Below are positions 46,080 to 55,591 of a DNA stretch of 64,000 nucleotides, piece by piece; within the stretch, counting starts at the first letter, position 1, and every line of letters begins with the position of its first letter. This DNA is from Paenibacillus sp. FSL H8-0332 (GTDB lineage: Bacteria > Bacillota > Bacilli > Paenibacillales > Paenibacillaceae), in NCBI RefSeq assembly GCF_037963835.1, contig NZ_CP150145.1, positions 3,410,001-3,474,000 of the forward strand, written 5' to 3'. A model generated the notes under the pieces. That model was not told where the DNA came from and made no database searches. It worked only from the letters and a program-made list of their open reading frames with translations. The position numbers were made by a program, and so were the translations under genes.

Positions 46080-46116
46080 CACTGCGCCGCATCTTTGGCA
46101 GAAGGGTGAGGATCGG

Positions 46117-47439
46117 ATGAACCATCAAGCAGACCTGGCTTTGTTATTCCCTGGATCAGGGTCCCAATATAAAGGAATGATGAGGAGTCTCTATGAATCC
46201 TCGCGCATGGTGCAGGACACCTTGCTTGAGGCAGATGACATTCTCGGTTTTGAATTATCCCGGCTGATGATGGAGGGCAGCACGGTCAAGCTGAACCGGA
46301 TCGGGCATATGCTGCCGGCCATCTGTGCGGCGAGTGTTGCCCATTACCGCCTATACCGGGAGCAAGGCGGACCGCTTCCAGCCTATATGGCGGGACACAG
46401 TCTGGGCGAATATTCCGCACTAATCTGCAGCGGTGTCTTGTCCTTCAGGGACGGGCTGACTCTGGTCCGCTTCCGTGCCCGACTGGCGGAAGCGGTTATG
46501 GAATCCACGGGCGGTGCCATGAGCATTATGAAATCGGTTAATCCAGCACAAGTCGCATTGCTGTGCCTGAGCCTGCAAGCCGAGGGACGGGCGGTCAGCA
46601 TTGCCTGTCAGAACTCCCGCAGCCAGATCGCGGTTTCCGGTCAGGACGCTGCACTGGTCGAGCTGGAGCAGCGGGTAACAGAAGCGTCAGATGATGCACA
46701 GATCAGCCATTTGATCGGAAGCGCCCCTTATCATTGTGCTCTAATGCAGCCGAGCGCGGCGGAAATGACGGAGGAACTGCTCAAGTATACCTGGAGCCTA
46801 CCGGCAGGTCAGCTTCTGTCCAATGTAACCGGACGGCCCTATACATCGATTCAGGAGATGCAGGGGCTGCTGGCGCAGCAGCTATATAAACCGGTGTTAT
46901 GGCAGAACTCCATCCTGTATCTGCTGGAGAACGGGGTCCAGACTTTCATTGAAATGGGTCCGCAGAACATCCTCAAAACACTGATGCCCGAAATTTCTGC
47001 ACAGACCCGTGTATATGCCCATGATGAGAAGGTAGACCGGATGACCATCCGAGATCACTTCGCCGCTGCTTCCGCCACTCCTGTGACAAGGCCCAAGGCT
47101 GAGACAAGCCCGCCCGCCGCAGATTTGCGGCTTAAAGCAATAAGCATGTGTCTGACACATGCCATGACCACCCGCAATAACAACCAGGCTGATGTTCCGG
47201 TTATGCCGTCCTTGGAGCTGTATGCGCAAGTCAAGCAGATGAAGCAAGAGCTTGATCAAGGGGGACTAACACTTGGGGAAGAGCAGGTTGCCCTGGCAAT
47301 ATCCATGCTGCAGGCTGTGTTTGAAGATAAGCGTACCCCGGACAGTGAACGGGAGCTTCGATGGCTGCAGATCAAGGAGAAGACCGGTGTAGAACGGCAA
47401 GCTGAGAGTACTCCCACCACAAGGAGGGGACCGGAATGA
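46117..47439 (+). CDS. Discrete trans-acting acyltransferase (ClbG/ZmaF-like)
   Basis: This 440-residue FabD-type acyltransferase has FPGSGSQYKG at the start and nucleophile GHSLGE (Ser95). The substrate-selecting motif reads APYH instead of the HAFH seen in the cis malonyl ATs of this cluster, which fits an unusual extender. The last ~130 residues are a low-similarity tail. In colibactin ClbG, and in zwittermicin ZmaF, the discrete AT loads aminomalonyl onto modules with dead ATs. Two such modules are seen here (19982 and 62192). ATG 46117 follows AGGGTGAGG. The frame is open upstream only as an overlap with the dehydrogenase gene. Confidence 0.9.
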   Translation: MNHQADLALLFPGSGSQYKGMMRSLYESSRMVQDTLLEADDILGFELSRLMMEGSTVKLNRIGHMLPAICAASVAHYRLYREQGGPLPAYMAGHSLGEYSALICSGVLSFRDGLTLVRFRARLAEAVMESTGGAMSIMKSVNPAQVALLCLSLQAEGRAVSIACQNSRSQIAVSGQDAALVELEQRVTEASDDAQISHLIGSAPYHCALMQPSAAEMTEELLKYTWSLPAGQLLSNVTGRPYTSIQEMQGLLAQQLYKPVLWQNSILYLLENGVQTFIEMGPQNILKTLMPEISAQTRVYAHDEKVDRMTIRDHFAAASATPVTRPKAETSPPAADLRLKAISMCLTHAMTTRNNNQADVPVMPSLELYAQVKQMKQELDQGGLTLGEEQVALAISMLQAVFEDKRTPDSERELRWLQIKEKTGVERQAESTPTTRRGPE

Positions 47440-49070
47440 GTCTGCCTACTGTTGAGAACGAATTGCTGCTGCATACACTGCGCGGCTTTAACGATACCGC
47501 TGCGCCTTATTCACAGGACACCACCATTATCCAGCAGTTTGAAGCACGCGTGGCAGAGCAGCCGCTCGCGCCTGCTGTATACGTGAAGGAGGCCATCTAT
47601 ACTTACGGGGAATTGAACCGTGCGGCGAACCGGCTGGCTCATGCGCTGCGGTCCGGCGGTGCCGGAAAAGGGTCGATAGTCGCCTTAATGCTTGAGCGTT
47701 CCTTTGACATGCTGGTTGCCATATACGGAGTACTCAAAGCCGGAGCCGCGTATTTACCGCTGGATCTGGAGAGTCCGCCTATGAGGCTGCAGACCATGCT
47801 GTCTGACAGCGCCCCGGGCTGGGTTATTACGGAGAGCGGCGTTTCCCGTCCGTCTGTGCTGCCTGTAACAGCAGAATGGGTCACGCTGGATAGTCTGGCG
47901 GACCGTGATCTGCCGGAGACGAATCTGCCGGACGGACCAGAGCCAGGTGACCTGGCTTATGTAATCTATACTTCCGGTTCCACCGGTAACCCCAAGGGTG
48001 TGCTTGTAGAACATGATGCCTTGACCAACCGGATCGAATGGATGCAAAAAACCTTCCCCATTACCCGCAAGGATATCCTGTTCCAAAAAACAGTATATAC
48101 CTTTGATGTCTCGGTCTGGGAATTAGTCTGGTGGTCAACCGCAGGCGCTGCGGTCTGTCTTCTGCAGCCGCGCAAGGAAAATGATCCGCGCGTGTTCGTG
48201 AAACTGATCGAGAAAACAGGGATTAGTGTCATTCATTTTGTTCCCTCCGTCTTGCGTTTGTTCCTTGAATATATCAGCAGCGGTTTTGCACTGGAACGCT
48301 TGCGCAGCCTGCGGTATGTCTTTTGCAGCGGAGAAGCGTTGACCGTCCCGCTGGTCAGGCAGTTCTATCATAGCTTCCCGCCCGGACAAGGCGTGAAGCT
48401 GATCAATCTCTATGGTCCTACAGAAGCGGCGATTGATGTCACCTATCATGTCTGCGAGCGGGAGACTCAGGACCGGCCCGTTCCCATCGGACGCCCGATT
48501 GACAACATCCGCTTGTATGTTCTGAGGAATGATTCGACGCTTGCGTCCATTGGAGAGACAGGACAGCTGTATATCTCAGGAGCGGGGCTGGCACGCGGAT
48601 ATCTGAACCAGCCACAGCTAACGCTGGAGAGATTCGTGCCCAATCCCTATGAACCCGGACAGCGCATGTACCGTACAGGCGATCTCGCCTCTTGGACATT
48701 GGAAGGGGAGGTCATGTACGCCGGACGGGAGGACGATCAGATCAAGCTGCGCGGACTCCGTATTGAGCTGGGTGAAGTGGAGAGCTGTCTGCTGCGGGCA
48801 GCCCATGTACAAGCCGCAGTTGCCGGGGTACGTATAGGCGATGACGGGGAACAATTCCTAACCGCCTTTGTGGTTGCGGCTGCGGGCGCGGAACCCCTGC
48901 CGGAGCAGGACAAGCTGCGGGCGCTGCGCGCCGAGCTTGCTATGTATTTGCCTGCGTATGCGATTCCGACAGAGATCCTCTGGGTGGATGAGATTCCACT
49001 GAAACCAAACGGTAAGGCAGACCGGAGCCTCCTGCTTGCCAGTCACGGAGGTACGGCCGCACGAAGCTAA
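47436..49070 (+). CDS. Free-standing serine adenylation enzyme (ZmaJ-like; first A domain of ClbH)
   Basis: This 544-residue protein is an adenylation domain with no condensation or carrier domain. Core motifs are YTSGSTGNPKG, YGPTEAAID and GRPIDN, with the C-terminal catalytic Lys in KPNGKADR. The specificity code read by eye is D-V-W-H-F-S-L-I-D-K, a serine code. It should load serine onto the free carrier (44695) to start aminomalonyl synthesis. In E. coli this activity is, as I recall, the N-terminal domain of the fused protein ClbH; here it is a separate gene, 12 bases before the C-A-PCP gene. Its start overlaps the AT stop (ATGA) and follows AAGGAGGGG. Confidence 0.93.
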   Translation: MSLPTVENELLLHTLRGFNDTAAPYSQDTTIIQQFEARVAEQPLAPAVYVKEAIYTYGELNRAANRLAHALRSGGAGKGSIVALMLERSFDMLVAIYGVLKAGAAYLPLDLESPPMRLQTMLSDSAPGWVITESGVSRPSVLPVTAEWVTLDSLADRDLPETNLPDGPEPGDLAYVIYTSGSTGNPKGVLVEHDALTNRIEWMQKTFPITRKDILFQKTVYTFDVSVWELVWWSTAGAAVCLLQPRKENDPRVFVKLIEKTGISVIHFVPSVLRLFLEYISSGFALERLRSLRYVFCSGEALTVPLVRQFYHSFPPGQGVKLINLYGPTEAAIDVTYHVCERETQDRPVPIGRPIDNIRLYVLRNDSTLASIGETGQLYISGAGLARGYLNQPQLTLERFVPNPYEPGQRMYRTGDLASWTLEGEVMYAGREDDQIKLRGLRIELGEVESCLLRAAHVQAAVAGVRIGDDGEQFLTAFVVAAAGAEPLPEQDKLRALRAELAMYLPAYAIPTEILWVDEIPLKPNGKADRSLLLASHGGTAARS

Positions 49071-49082
49071 GGGGGCGGAATA

Positions 49083-52000
49083 ATGATGATGAACAATGAG
49101 CTGTATGACCGATTATTGCGTAACAAAGGCATTTCAGTTCCGGGCCACAGGCACACCGCGATTCCCCGTACAGGAGAATCTGATTCCTTCGGTTTGTCCC
49201 CCGCGCAGCGCGGGATCTGGTTCCTCCAGCAGTTACACCCGGGCAGCGCAGCCTTCAATAACAGCGCAGTGCTGAAGATCGAAGGGAACCTCGACTTAGA
49301 CTGCATGCGGGCAGCACTGCGCTCCCTGCTGGAGCGCCACGAACTGCTGAACGTAAATTACAGACAACACCATGGCGAACCGTACGCCTGCCCTCGCGCA
49401 GGAGCTTTAGCTTTTGAAGTCGTGGGAGTAGAGGGCATGGAGGGCGGTGGCGCAGCCATTTCTTCTGGAGGGCTGCATGCCGAAATCAGACGCATTGCAG
49501 GCAGTCCGATAGACCTGGAGCATGATCCGCTAATTTCTTTTACACTGCTGCAGAGGAGTGAACAGGAGCATATCTGGATCATCCGCATGCACCATATTAT
49601 TGCGGATGGCTGGTCCAAGGGAGTCCTCCTTCGTGATTTCACACAGCTGTATGAAGCGGAGCTACACCGGAGAGCTCCAGACCTGCAGCCGCTGGCGATC
49701 CAGTACCGGGACTATGTAAGGTGGCTTGAGAGCCGGAGCGAAGAGACGGCGTATGCACGGGATCTTACATTCTGGTTGGATAAGCTGGAAGGCGCGCCTC
49801 CTATGCTGGACATACCCGCCGATTTCAAACGGCCAAGCACCATGTCGGGTTTGGGCGGGATGGAGCCGTTTCGGATAGAGACTGAAGTATTCGAGCGCAT
49901 TAGCAGCTTTTGCCGGAAGGAACGCTTATCCGTGTTTCACTTCCTGCTGACCGTCTTCAAGACGCTGCTCTTCCGGTACTGTGCAGAAGAGGATTTACTT
50001 GTCGGTACGCCGGTAGCCGGACGGACAAGAACCGAGCTGGAGCCGCTGATCGGGATGTTCGTGAATACCGTGGTAGTCCGTACGCAGCCGCAGGACGGCC
50101 TGTCTTTTATAGACTATGCAAGGAGTGTTCAGCAAGAGGCTTTGCTGGCTTTTGACCATCAGGACCTGCCGTTCGATCTGCTTGTCGAGAGACTGAACCC
50201 GGACCGCGAGCGAAGCGTACAGCCTGTCTTTCAGACCATGTTCCAGCTTGATAATCTGGAGCTGCCTGTTATGGAAGCGCAAGGCCTCCGTATGTCAGCC
50301 GTCCCGCTGGACATCGGAATTGCCCAGAATGATCTGTCCGTATCCTGCTGGGAGGAGGACGGAGGACTACGGGGGACTTTTGAATTCAGCTCCGATCTCT
50401 TCACAAGAGCAACAGTGAGACGAATGATCGGGCATTTTATCCGGCTGACGATGGCCGCTCTGAACGATCCGCAGGAGACGCTTGGACGGCTCAATCTGCT
50501 GGAGGCCTCAGAAGAGAAGCTGATTGTACGGACATGGAACGAAACGGAGCAGCCCATACCGGAACATGGATTTGTAAGCTGGATTGAGCGCAGAGCTGGC
50601 CTGACTCCAGAGAAATGCGCGGTGCTTGAGGGAGAACATGCCCTTAGTTACCATACCCTGAATCAGTGGGCGAACCATCTTGCGGCACAACTTATGGACA
50701 AACACTTCTACGCGGAGATGCCGGTGATCGTCTGCCTTCCCTCCTCGGGACGTTTTGTGGCCGCTGCACTTGCCATATCCAAAGCAGGAGGAGCCGTGGT
50801 ACCCGTTGATCCTGCGATGCCCAAGGAACGTATCCGGCAGATGGTAGAGGAGCTTGGCGACGTGTATGCACTGAGTGATGCCGTCCATTCCTTGCTGCTG
50901 CCGCTCCCGCCAGAGCGTGTAATCCTACTGGACGAACAGCTCCCGGTGTTCGATGAGCAGAATGAGCGGGGACCGGAGCATCGATTACCGCCGCAGGCGC
51001 TAGCTTTTATCATCTTCACTTCCGGTTCGACAGGGGTTCCGAAAGGAGTGCTTCTGGAGCGGCGCAGCATCGATAACCTGGTCCACTCCTTTCTATCATC
51101 GTATCAGGTGACGGACGCGGATTGTCTGCTGCCCATTACATCGGTTGCTTCAGCCAGCTTCATCGGAGAGTCGCTGCCGATTCTGGCTGCCGGAGGGACA
51201 CTCGTCCTGCCGGATACCGAAACAGTGCTGCACCCGGGCAAGCTGAGGGCCTACATGGAGCAACATCACATCACGATCCTCAGCACCGTACCCTCTATGG
51301 TTCGGCGCTTGAATAGCAACGGCGGAACCTCTTCCCGGCTTCGCCTCATTCTGAGTGGGGGAGAGACTCTGCTGCCCACGCATGTGGACAAGCTGCGCGG
51401 AATGGATATTGCCAACGGTTATGGACTATCAGAATCCGGCGTGTGCAGTACGTATAAGTTACTGAAGCCTGGCCAGGATGGGGGGCAAGCCGTGTCCGCC
51501 TCACTAGGCCGGCCGGTAGCCAATCAGCAGGTCTATGTGCTGGACGCTCATTTACGGCCGGTTCCGATTGGGGTCAAGGGACAAATCTGTATCTCTGGAC
51601 ACGGATTGGCCCGCGGATATTTGAATCGTAGTGACTTGAGCGAAGCGGCATTTGTTCCCCATCCGTTCCGCCAAGGCGAGCGTCTGCTGCTGACAGGGGA
51701 TACCGGATATTGGCTCCCCGGCGGCGAGCTTGCCTTTATCGGCCGCAGCGACCGGCAGGTCCAGATCCGCGGGTACCGGATTGAACTAAGTGAAGTAGAG
51801 CGGCATTTGTGCACATACCCGGAAGTCGAAGAGGCAGCCGTGCATCCTCAGTCCGATTTTGAAGGGAACCTGCGGCTGATCGCATACTATACGGTCCGCA
51901 GCCAAGCGAGCATTATCGGCCAGCAATTGGCGCATTGGCTGGAATCGCGGATACCTTCGTACATGAAGCCAGCGGCTTATATTCAGCTTGAGCGTATACC

Positions 52001-52430
52001 TTACAATGCCAATGGCAAGCTGGAGGTTTCTTCCCTTCCGCAGCTTGGCGATAGCCTTGCCCGTAGCGGGGCCGCCTATGAACAGCCCCAGACCAGCGCA
52101 GAGATAACCATTGCAAAGCTCTGGGAGGAGATTCTACAGCTCCGGCACTTTGGCGTGGAAGACAACTTTTTTGATCTGGGCGGACATTCGCTCCTGCTCG
52201 CCAAAGTGCATGACCGGCTCAGCCGGGAATTTCCCGTTCCGCTGACGCTGGTAGATTTGTTCAAATACCCTACGGTCCGTTCACTTGCCGGATATCTCAG
52301 CGAAGGCTCGCGCAATACTCTGGGGACAGACATTTACGAGACGGCCGCGAAGCAAAAAAATGCATTTCTCCGTTACCGGAAAACAGCTTCTTCCGTAGCG
52401 GTTCGCAGCACCATAGAGAAGGAGGAATAG
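49083..52430 (+). CDS. NRPS C-A-PCP with non-canonical A domain (second part of ClbH)
   Basis: This is a 1115-residue module. The C domain (~30-470) has HHIIADG at His170. The A domain (~500-990) has FTSGSTGVPKG, but its pocket is odd. The Asp normally at position 235, which binds the substrate amino group, aligns with Ala, and the code read by eye is A-S-G-S-L-G-G-V-C-K. The YGPTE motif is changed to YGLSE. PCP Ser1036 (DLGGHSLLL) and a short basic tail follow. In colibactin the equivalent ClbH A2 uses S-adenosylmethionine as source of the aminocyclopropane warhead. The odd pocket is compatible with that but does not prove it. Gene position before a ClbI-like PKS supports the equivalence. 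Confidence 0.87.
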   Translation: MMMNNELYDRLLRNKGISVPGHRHTAIPRTGESDSFGLSPAQRGIWFLQQLHPGSAAFNNSAVLKIEGNLDLDCMRAALRSLLERHELLNVNYRQHHGEPYACPRAGALAFEVVGVEGMEGGGAAISSGGLHAEIRRIAGSPIDLEHDPLISFTLLQRSEQEHIWIIRMHHIIADGWSKGVLLRDFTQLYEAELHRRAPDLQPLAIQYRDYVRWLESRSEETAYARDLTFWLDKLEGAPPMLDIPADFKRPSTMSGLGGMEPFRIETEVFERISSFCRKERLSVFHFLLTVFKTLLFRYCAEEDLLVGTPVAGRTRTELEPLIGMFVNTVVVRTQPQDGLSFIDYARSVQQEALLAFDHQDLPFDLLVERLNPDRERSVQPVFQTMFQLDNLELPVMEAQGLRMSAVPLDIGIAQNDLSVSCWEEDGGLRGTFEFSSDLFTRATVRRMIGHFIRLTMAALNDPQETLGRLNLLEASEEKLIVRTWNETEQPIPEHGFVSWIERRAGLTPEKCAVLEGEHALSYHTLNQWANHLAAQLMDKHFYAEMPVIVCLPSSGRFVAAALAISKAGGAVVPVDPAMPKERIRQMVEELGDVYALSDAVHSLLLPLPPERVILLDEQLPVFDEQNERGPEHRLPPQALAFIIFTSGSTGVPKGVLLERRSIDNLVHSFLSSYQVTDADCLLPITSVASASFIGESLPILAAGGTLVLPDTETVLHPGKLRAYMEQHHITILSTVPSMVRRLNSNGGTSSRLRLILSGGETLLPTHVDKLRGMDIANGYGLSESGVCSTYKLLKPGQDGGQAVSASLGRPVANQQVYVLDAHLRPVPIGVKGQICISGHGLARGYLNRSDLSEAAFVPHPFRQGERLLLTGDTGYWLPGGELAFIGRSDRQVQIRGYRIELSEVERHLCTYPEVEEAAVHPQSDFEGNLRLIAYYTVRSQASIIGQQLAHWLESRIPSYMKPAAYIQLERIPYNANGKLEVSSLPQLGDSLARSGAAYEQPQTSAEITIAKLWEEILQLRHFGVEDNFFDLGGHSLLLAKVHDRLSREFPVPLTLVDLFKYPTVRSLAGYLSEGSRNTLGTDIYETAAKQKNAFLRYRKTASSVAVRSTIEKEE

Positions 52431-52435
52431 ATGCT

Positions 52436-55400
52436 ATGAGTCATCCTGAGTATCCTTATAACGGAAATGAAATTGCGGTCATCGGCATGGCAGGAAGATT
52501 CCCGCAGTCCGAGAACCTGGAGGCCTTCTGGCAGAATCTGACCGGGGGAAAAGAGTGTATTTCCCATTACTCCAGCCGGGAGCTGGAGGAGGCAGGCATT
52601 GATCCCGAAATTCTGAGTCAGCCGAATTATGTCCGGGCCAAAGGGGAGATCGGCCAGCTTGATGCGTTCGATGCCGCTTTTTTCGGGATCAATCCCAAGG
52701 ATGCGGAGCTTATGGACCCCCAACACCGGATGATGCTCGAATGTGCTTGGGAAGCGCTGGAGCATGCTGGCTACCAATCCGCGGAGTGTGGAAGCTCCAT
52801 GGGCGTTTTTGTAGGAAAAAGCATGAGTTCCTATCTGTTCCTGAACCTCTATCCTCATATTCAAAAAATGCTGGCCACCGGCAATTTGCAGGCTGCCATC
52901 GGCAATGACAAGGACAGTATGGCTACAACGATCTCCTATCGCCTGAACCTCAAAGGCCCGTCTATGGCGGTGCAGTCCTCGTCATCCACCTCTCTGGTCT
53001 CCGTCTGCATGGCAGCCCAGAGCCTGTTGACCTATCAATGTGACACGGCACTGGCTGGCGGCATCACGGTTGGCCCGCCTGAACGTGCCGGCTACCTGTT
53101 TGAGCCTGGAGGAATTATGTCCGCGGACGGGCACTGCCGCGCTTTTGACGAGAATAGCAGCGGATTTGTTCCCGGCAACGGTTACGGTCTTGTCGTGCTG
53201 AAACGGCTGGATGAAGCGATCCGCGACAAGGACCATATCTGGTCTGTCATCAAGGGATTTGCCGTCAACAATGACGGAGCGGATAAAATCAGCTATACCG
53301 CGCCAAGCGTAGGCGCCCAATCCGAAGTCATCGCTTCGGCCCAGGCGCTGGCAGAGGTTCACCCGGAGACGATCGGTTACGTTGAAGCGCATGGAACCGG
53401 CACCCGGATGGGCGATCCCATTGAAATAGAGGCGTTGACCCAAGCGTTCCGCCTTGGCACGAATCAGCGCGGGTATTGCCCGATCGGTTCGGTCAAGACG
53501 AACATAGGGCATCTCGATTCTGCCGCCGGCATTGCCGGATTCATCAAAGCGACGCTTATGCTGCACCACAAGCAAATTCCGCCGACGCTCAATTATGAGC
53601 GCCCTAATCCGGCGATTGACTTTGACGGCAGTCCTTTTTACGTAAACACAGGGCTTATAGATTGGAAGGGGCAAGCCTACCCGCGCCGCGCCGGAGTGAA
53701 CTCGCTCGGTATGGGCGGCACCAATGCCCACGTGATCCTTGAAGAGGGTCCGCGTATGGACAGTGAACCAGCCGCGCCCAGGTGGCATATTCTTCCAGTG
53801 TCGGCGAAATCCGAGACCTCCCGTGACGGTAATCTGTCCCGGCTGCAGCACTATTTAAGCGAAGAGACGCAGACGAAACTAGCGGATGTGGCATATACAC
53901 TGTCGGTTGGACGGCAGGCGTTCGGGATCAGGGCGGCTGTGGTCTGCTCCACGCAGGAAGAAGCTGTCCTGGCCATGGAAGCATCGGACCCGCAAGGGCT
54001 ATACCAAGGAGAAAGTCCTTCCAGAAACCGTCCTCTAGTGTTTATGTTCACGGGGCAAGGCTCGCAATATATCGGGATGGCGGCAGGCCTATACGCTGCT
54101 GAGCCGGTATTTCGTGAGTATTACGACCGCTGCGCAGTGCAGATCCATAGCCTGACGGGGATGGATATTAAGCCATTGATGCAATCCGTGAAGAATCTTC
54201 CACAAGCACTGGACGTGAACGAGACCGCGCTTACCCAGCCGCTGTTGTTTGCTGTTGAGTACGCTATGGCCCAGCTCCTGATCAGCCGGGGACTTCGTCC
54301 ACAGGCCATGATCGGTCATAGTCTGGGAGAGTACGCTGCAGCCGCAATCGCAGGTGTGTTCCAGCTCGAAGATGCCGTTATGCTGGTCTGCCGCAGGGCA
54401 GAGTGGATGTCCCGGACCGAAAGCGGAGCGATGCTGGCAGTTGGGCTCAGCCGTGAAGCAGTAAACGGATATCTGCAAGAGAGAATTACGCTGGCAGCGG
54501 TCAACAGCCCCGGTCTATGCGTGTTGTCGGGAGAAGAGGCCGCCATTGCCAAACTGGAACAGCGGCTGACAGAAGAAGGTATTTTCAATAAAAAACTATT
54601 CACCTCTCACGCCTTCCATTCGCCGCTGATGCAGCCGATGGCCGCCGCTTACCATGAGCTGTTGATGCAGGTGGAACTAAAGGAACCCTCTGTTCCAATC
54701 ATGTCCTGTCTTACCGGGAGCTGGCTGAAGGCTGAGGAGGCTATCGACCCCGGGTACTGGACCCGGCATATCCTTGAGCCGGTTGTCTTTATGGATGGAC
54801 TTGGGGCTCTGCTGCGCGAAGGAAACCGGTTGTTTGTCGAAGTTGGACCCGGCTCCACATTATGTGGGCTCGGGCGGCAGAACCCGGCTGCGGCTGAAGA
54901 CAGTCTGTGGGTACCCGCCTTGCGTTCTGTCCAAGGACAAGACGAGGACACGCGGGTGCTGGCACAGGCTATAGCCAACCTATGGGTATGCGGTGCAGAG
55001 GTGGATTGGGGGCTTTATTTCGGAAATGAGACGCGCCGGCGGGTTCCGCTGCCAACATATGCGTTCTCCCGGCAGAGCTACTGGGTATATCCCGAAGCTG
55101 CCCCGTCCGGCTCAAATGCCTCGGTTACGGTTACGTCAGGGACACAAGCATCCGGGAAATCCGTACCGTTCAGTTCCATTCCCGAGCAACGTCAAACCGG
55201 ATCACGCCATGCCCGCCCCAAGGTAACGGCAGCGTACCGTGCAGCGGAGGGGAGCATCGAGCAGCAGCTCGTGGAGATTTTGGAGCGGGAGCTGCATATT
55301 CATCCGGTGGGTGCGGATGATAACTTTTTCGAGCTGGGAGGTCATTCGCTGCTGGCTACCCAGGTACTGGACCGGATTCGGCAAGCTTTGGGCGTACAGC

Positions 55401-55591
55401 TGTCCATCGAGAGCATATTCCTTCGTCCGACCGTTAGCGGAATGGCCCAATTGCTGGAGAATACGTCCGGGGAGACCCGCAAGGAGCAATCCATTGCAGG
55501 TTTGTTCCAGGAAGTGGCTGCCATGAGCAGTCGCGAAATCGCCAGCAGCCTTGCAGAGGACAAACTCAAACCGGGCGGAGGGAAGGGGTAA
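52436..55591 (+). CDS. PKS KS-AT-ACP with active-site Cys replaced by Ser (ClbI-like)
   Basis: This 1051-residue module has a KS at ~10-440 that keeps both catalytic His motifs (EAHGTGTRMGD, NIGHLDSAAG). The nucleophile position reads VQSSSSTSL, so Ser183 (TCA, 52982-52984) stands where Cys is expected. The AT is intact, with GQGSQ, GHSLGE (Ser629) and HAFH for malonyl. The ACP has Ser971 (ELGGHSLLA). It follows the ClbH-like pair, as clbI does, and its length is close to ClbI. In colibactin the ClbH/ClbI pair is where the aminocyclopropane unit is formed and extended. The unusual KS may relate to that chemistry. The stop overlaps the next start (TAATG). Confidence 0.9.
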   Translation: MSHPEYPYNGNEIAVIGMAGRFPQSENLEAFWQNLTGGKECISHYSSRELEEAGIDPEILSQPNYVRAKGEIGQLDAFDAAFFGINPKDAELMDPQHRMMLECAWEALEHAGYQSAECGSSMGVFVGKSMSSYLFLNLYPHIQKMLATGNLQAAIGNDKDSMATTISYRLNLKGPSMAVQSSSSTSLVSVCMAAQSLLTYQCDTALAGGITVGPPERAGYLFEPGGIMSADGHCRAFDENSSGFVPGNGYGLVVLKRLDEAIRDKDHIWSVIKGFAVNNDGADKISYTAPSVGAQSEVIASAQALAEVHPETIGYVEAHGTGTRMGDPIEIEALTQAFRLGTNQRGYCPIGSVKTNIGHLDSAAGIAGFIKATLMLHHKQIPPTLNYERPNPAIDFDGSPFYVNTGLIDWKGQAYPRRAGVNSLGMGGTNAHVILEEGPRMDSEPAAPRWHILPVSAKSETSRDGNLSRLQHYLSEETQTKLADVAYTLSVGRQAFGIRAAVVCSTQEEAVLAMEASDPQGLYQGESPSRNRPLVFMFTGQGSQYIGMAAGLYAAEPVFREYYDRCAVQIHSLTGMDIKPLMQSVKNLPQALDVNETALTQPLLFAVEYAMAQLLISRGLRPQAMIGHSLGEYAAAAIAGVFQLEDAVMLVCRRAEWMSRTESGAMLAVGLSREAVNGYLQERITLAAVNSPGLCVLSGEEAAIAKLEQRLTEEGIFNKKLFTSHAFHSPLMQPMAAAYHELLMQVELKEPSVPIMSCLTGSWLKAEEAIDPGYWTRHILEPVVFMDGLGALLREGNRLFVEVGPGSTLCGLGRQNPAAAEDSLWVPALRSVQGQDEDTRVLAQAIANLWVCGAEVDWGLYFGNETRRRVPLPTYAFSRQSYWVYPEAAPSGSNASVTVTSGTQASGKSVPFSSIPEQRQTGSRHARPKVTAAYRAAEGSIEQQLVEILERELHIHPVGADDNFFELGGHSLLATQVLDRIRQALGVQLSIESIFLRPTVSGMAQLLENTSGETRKEQSIAGLFQEVAAMSSREIASSLAEDKLKPGGGKG

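Noticed and set aside
52982..53851. 289-codon minus-strand ORF
   Set aside because: It is antisense to the ketosynthase of the ClbI-like gene, with no family features and no ribosome site.
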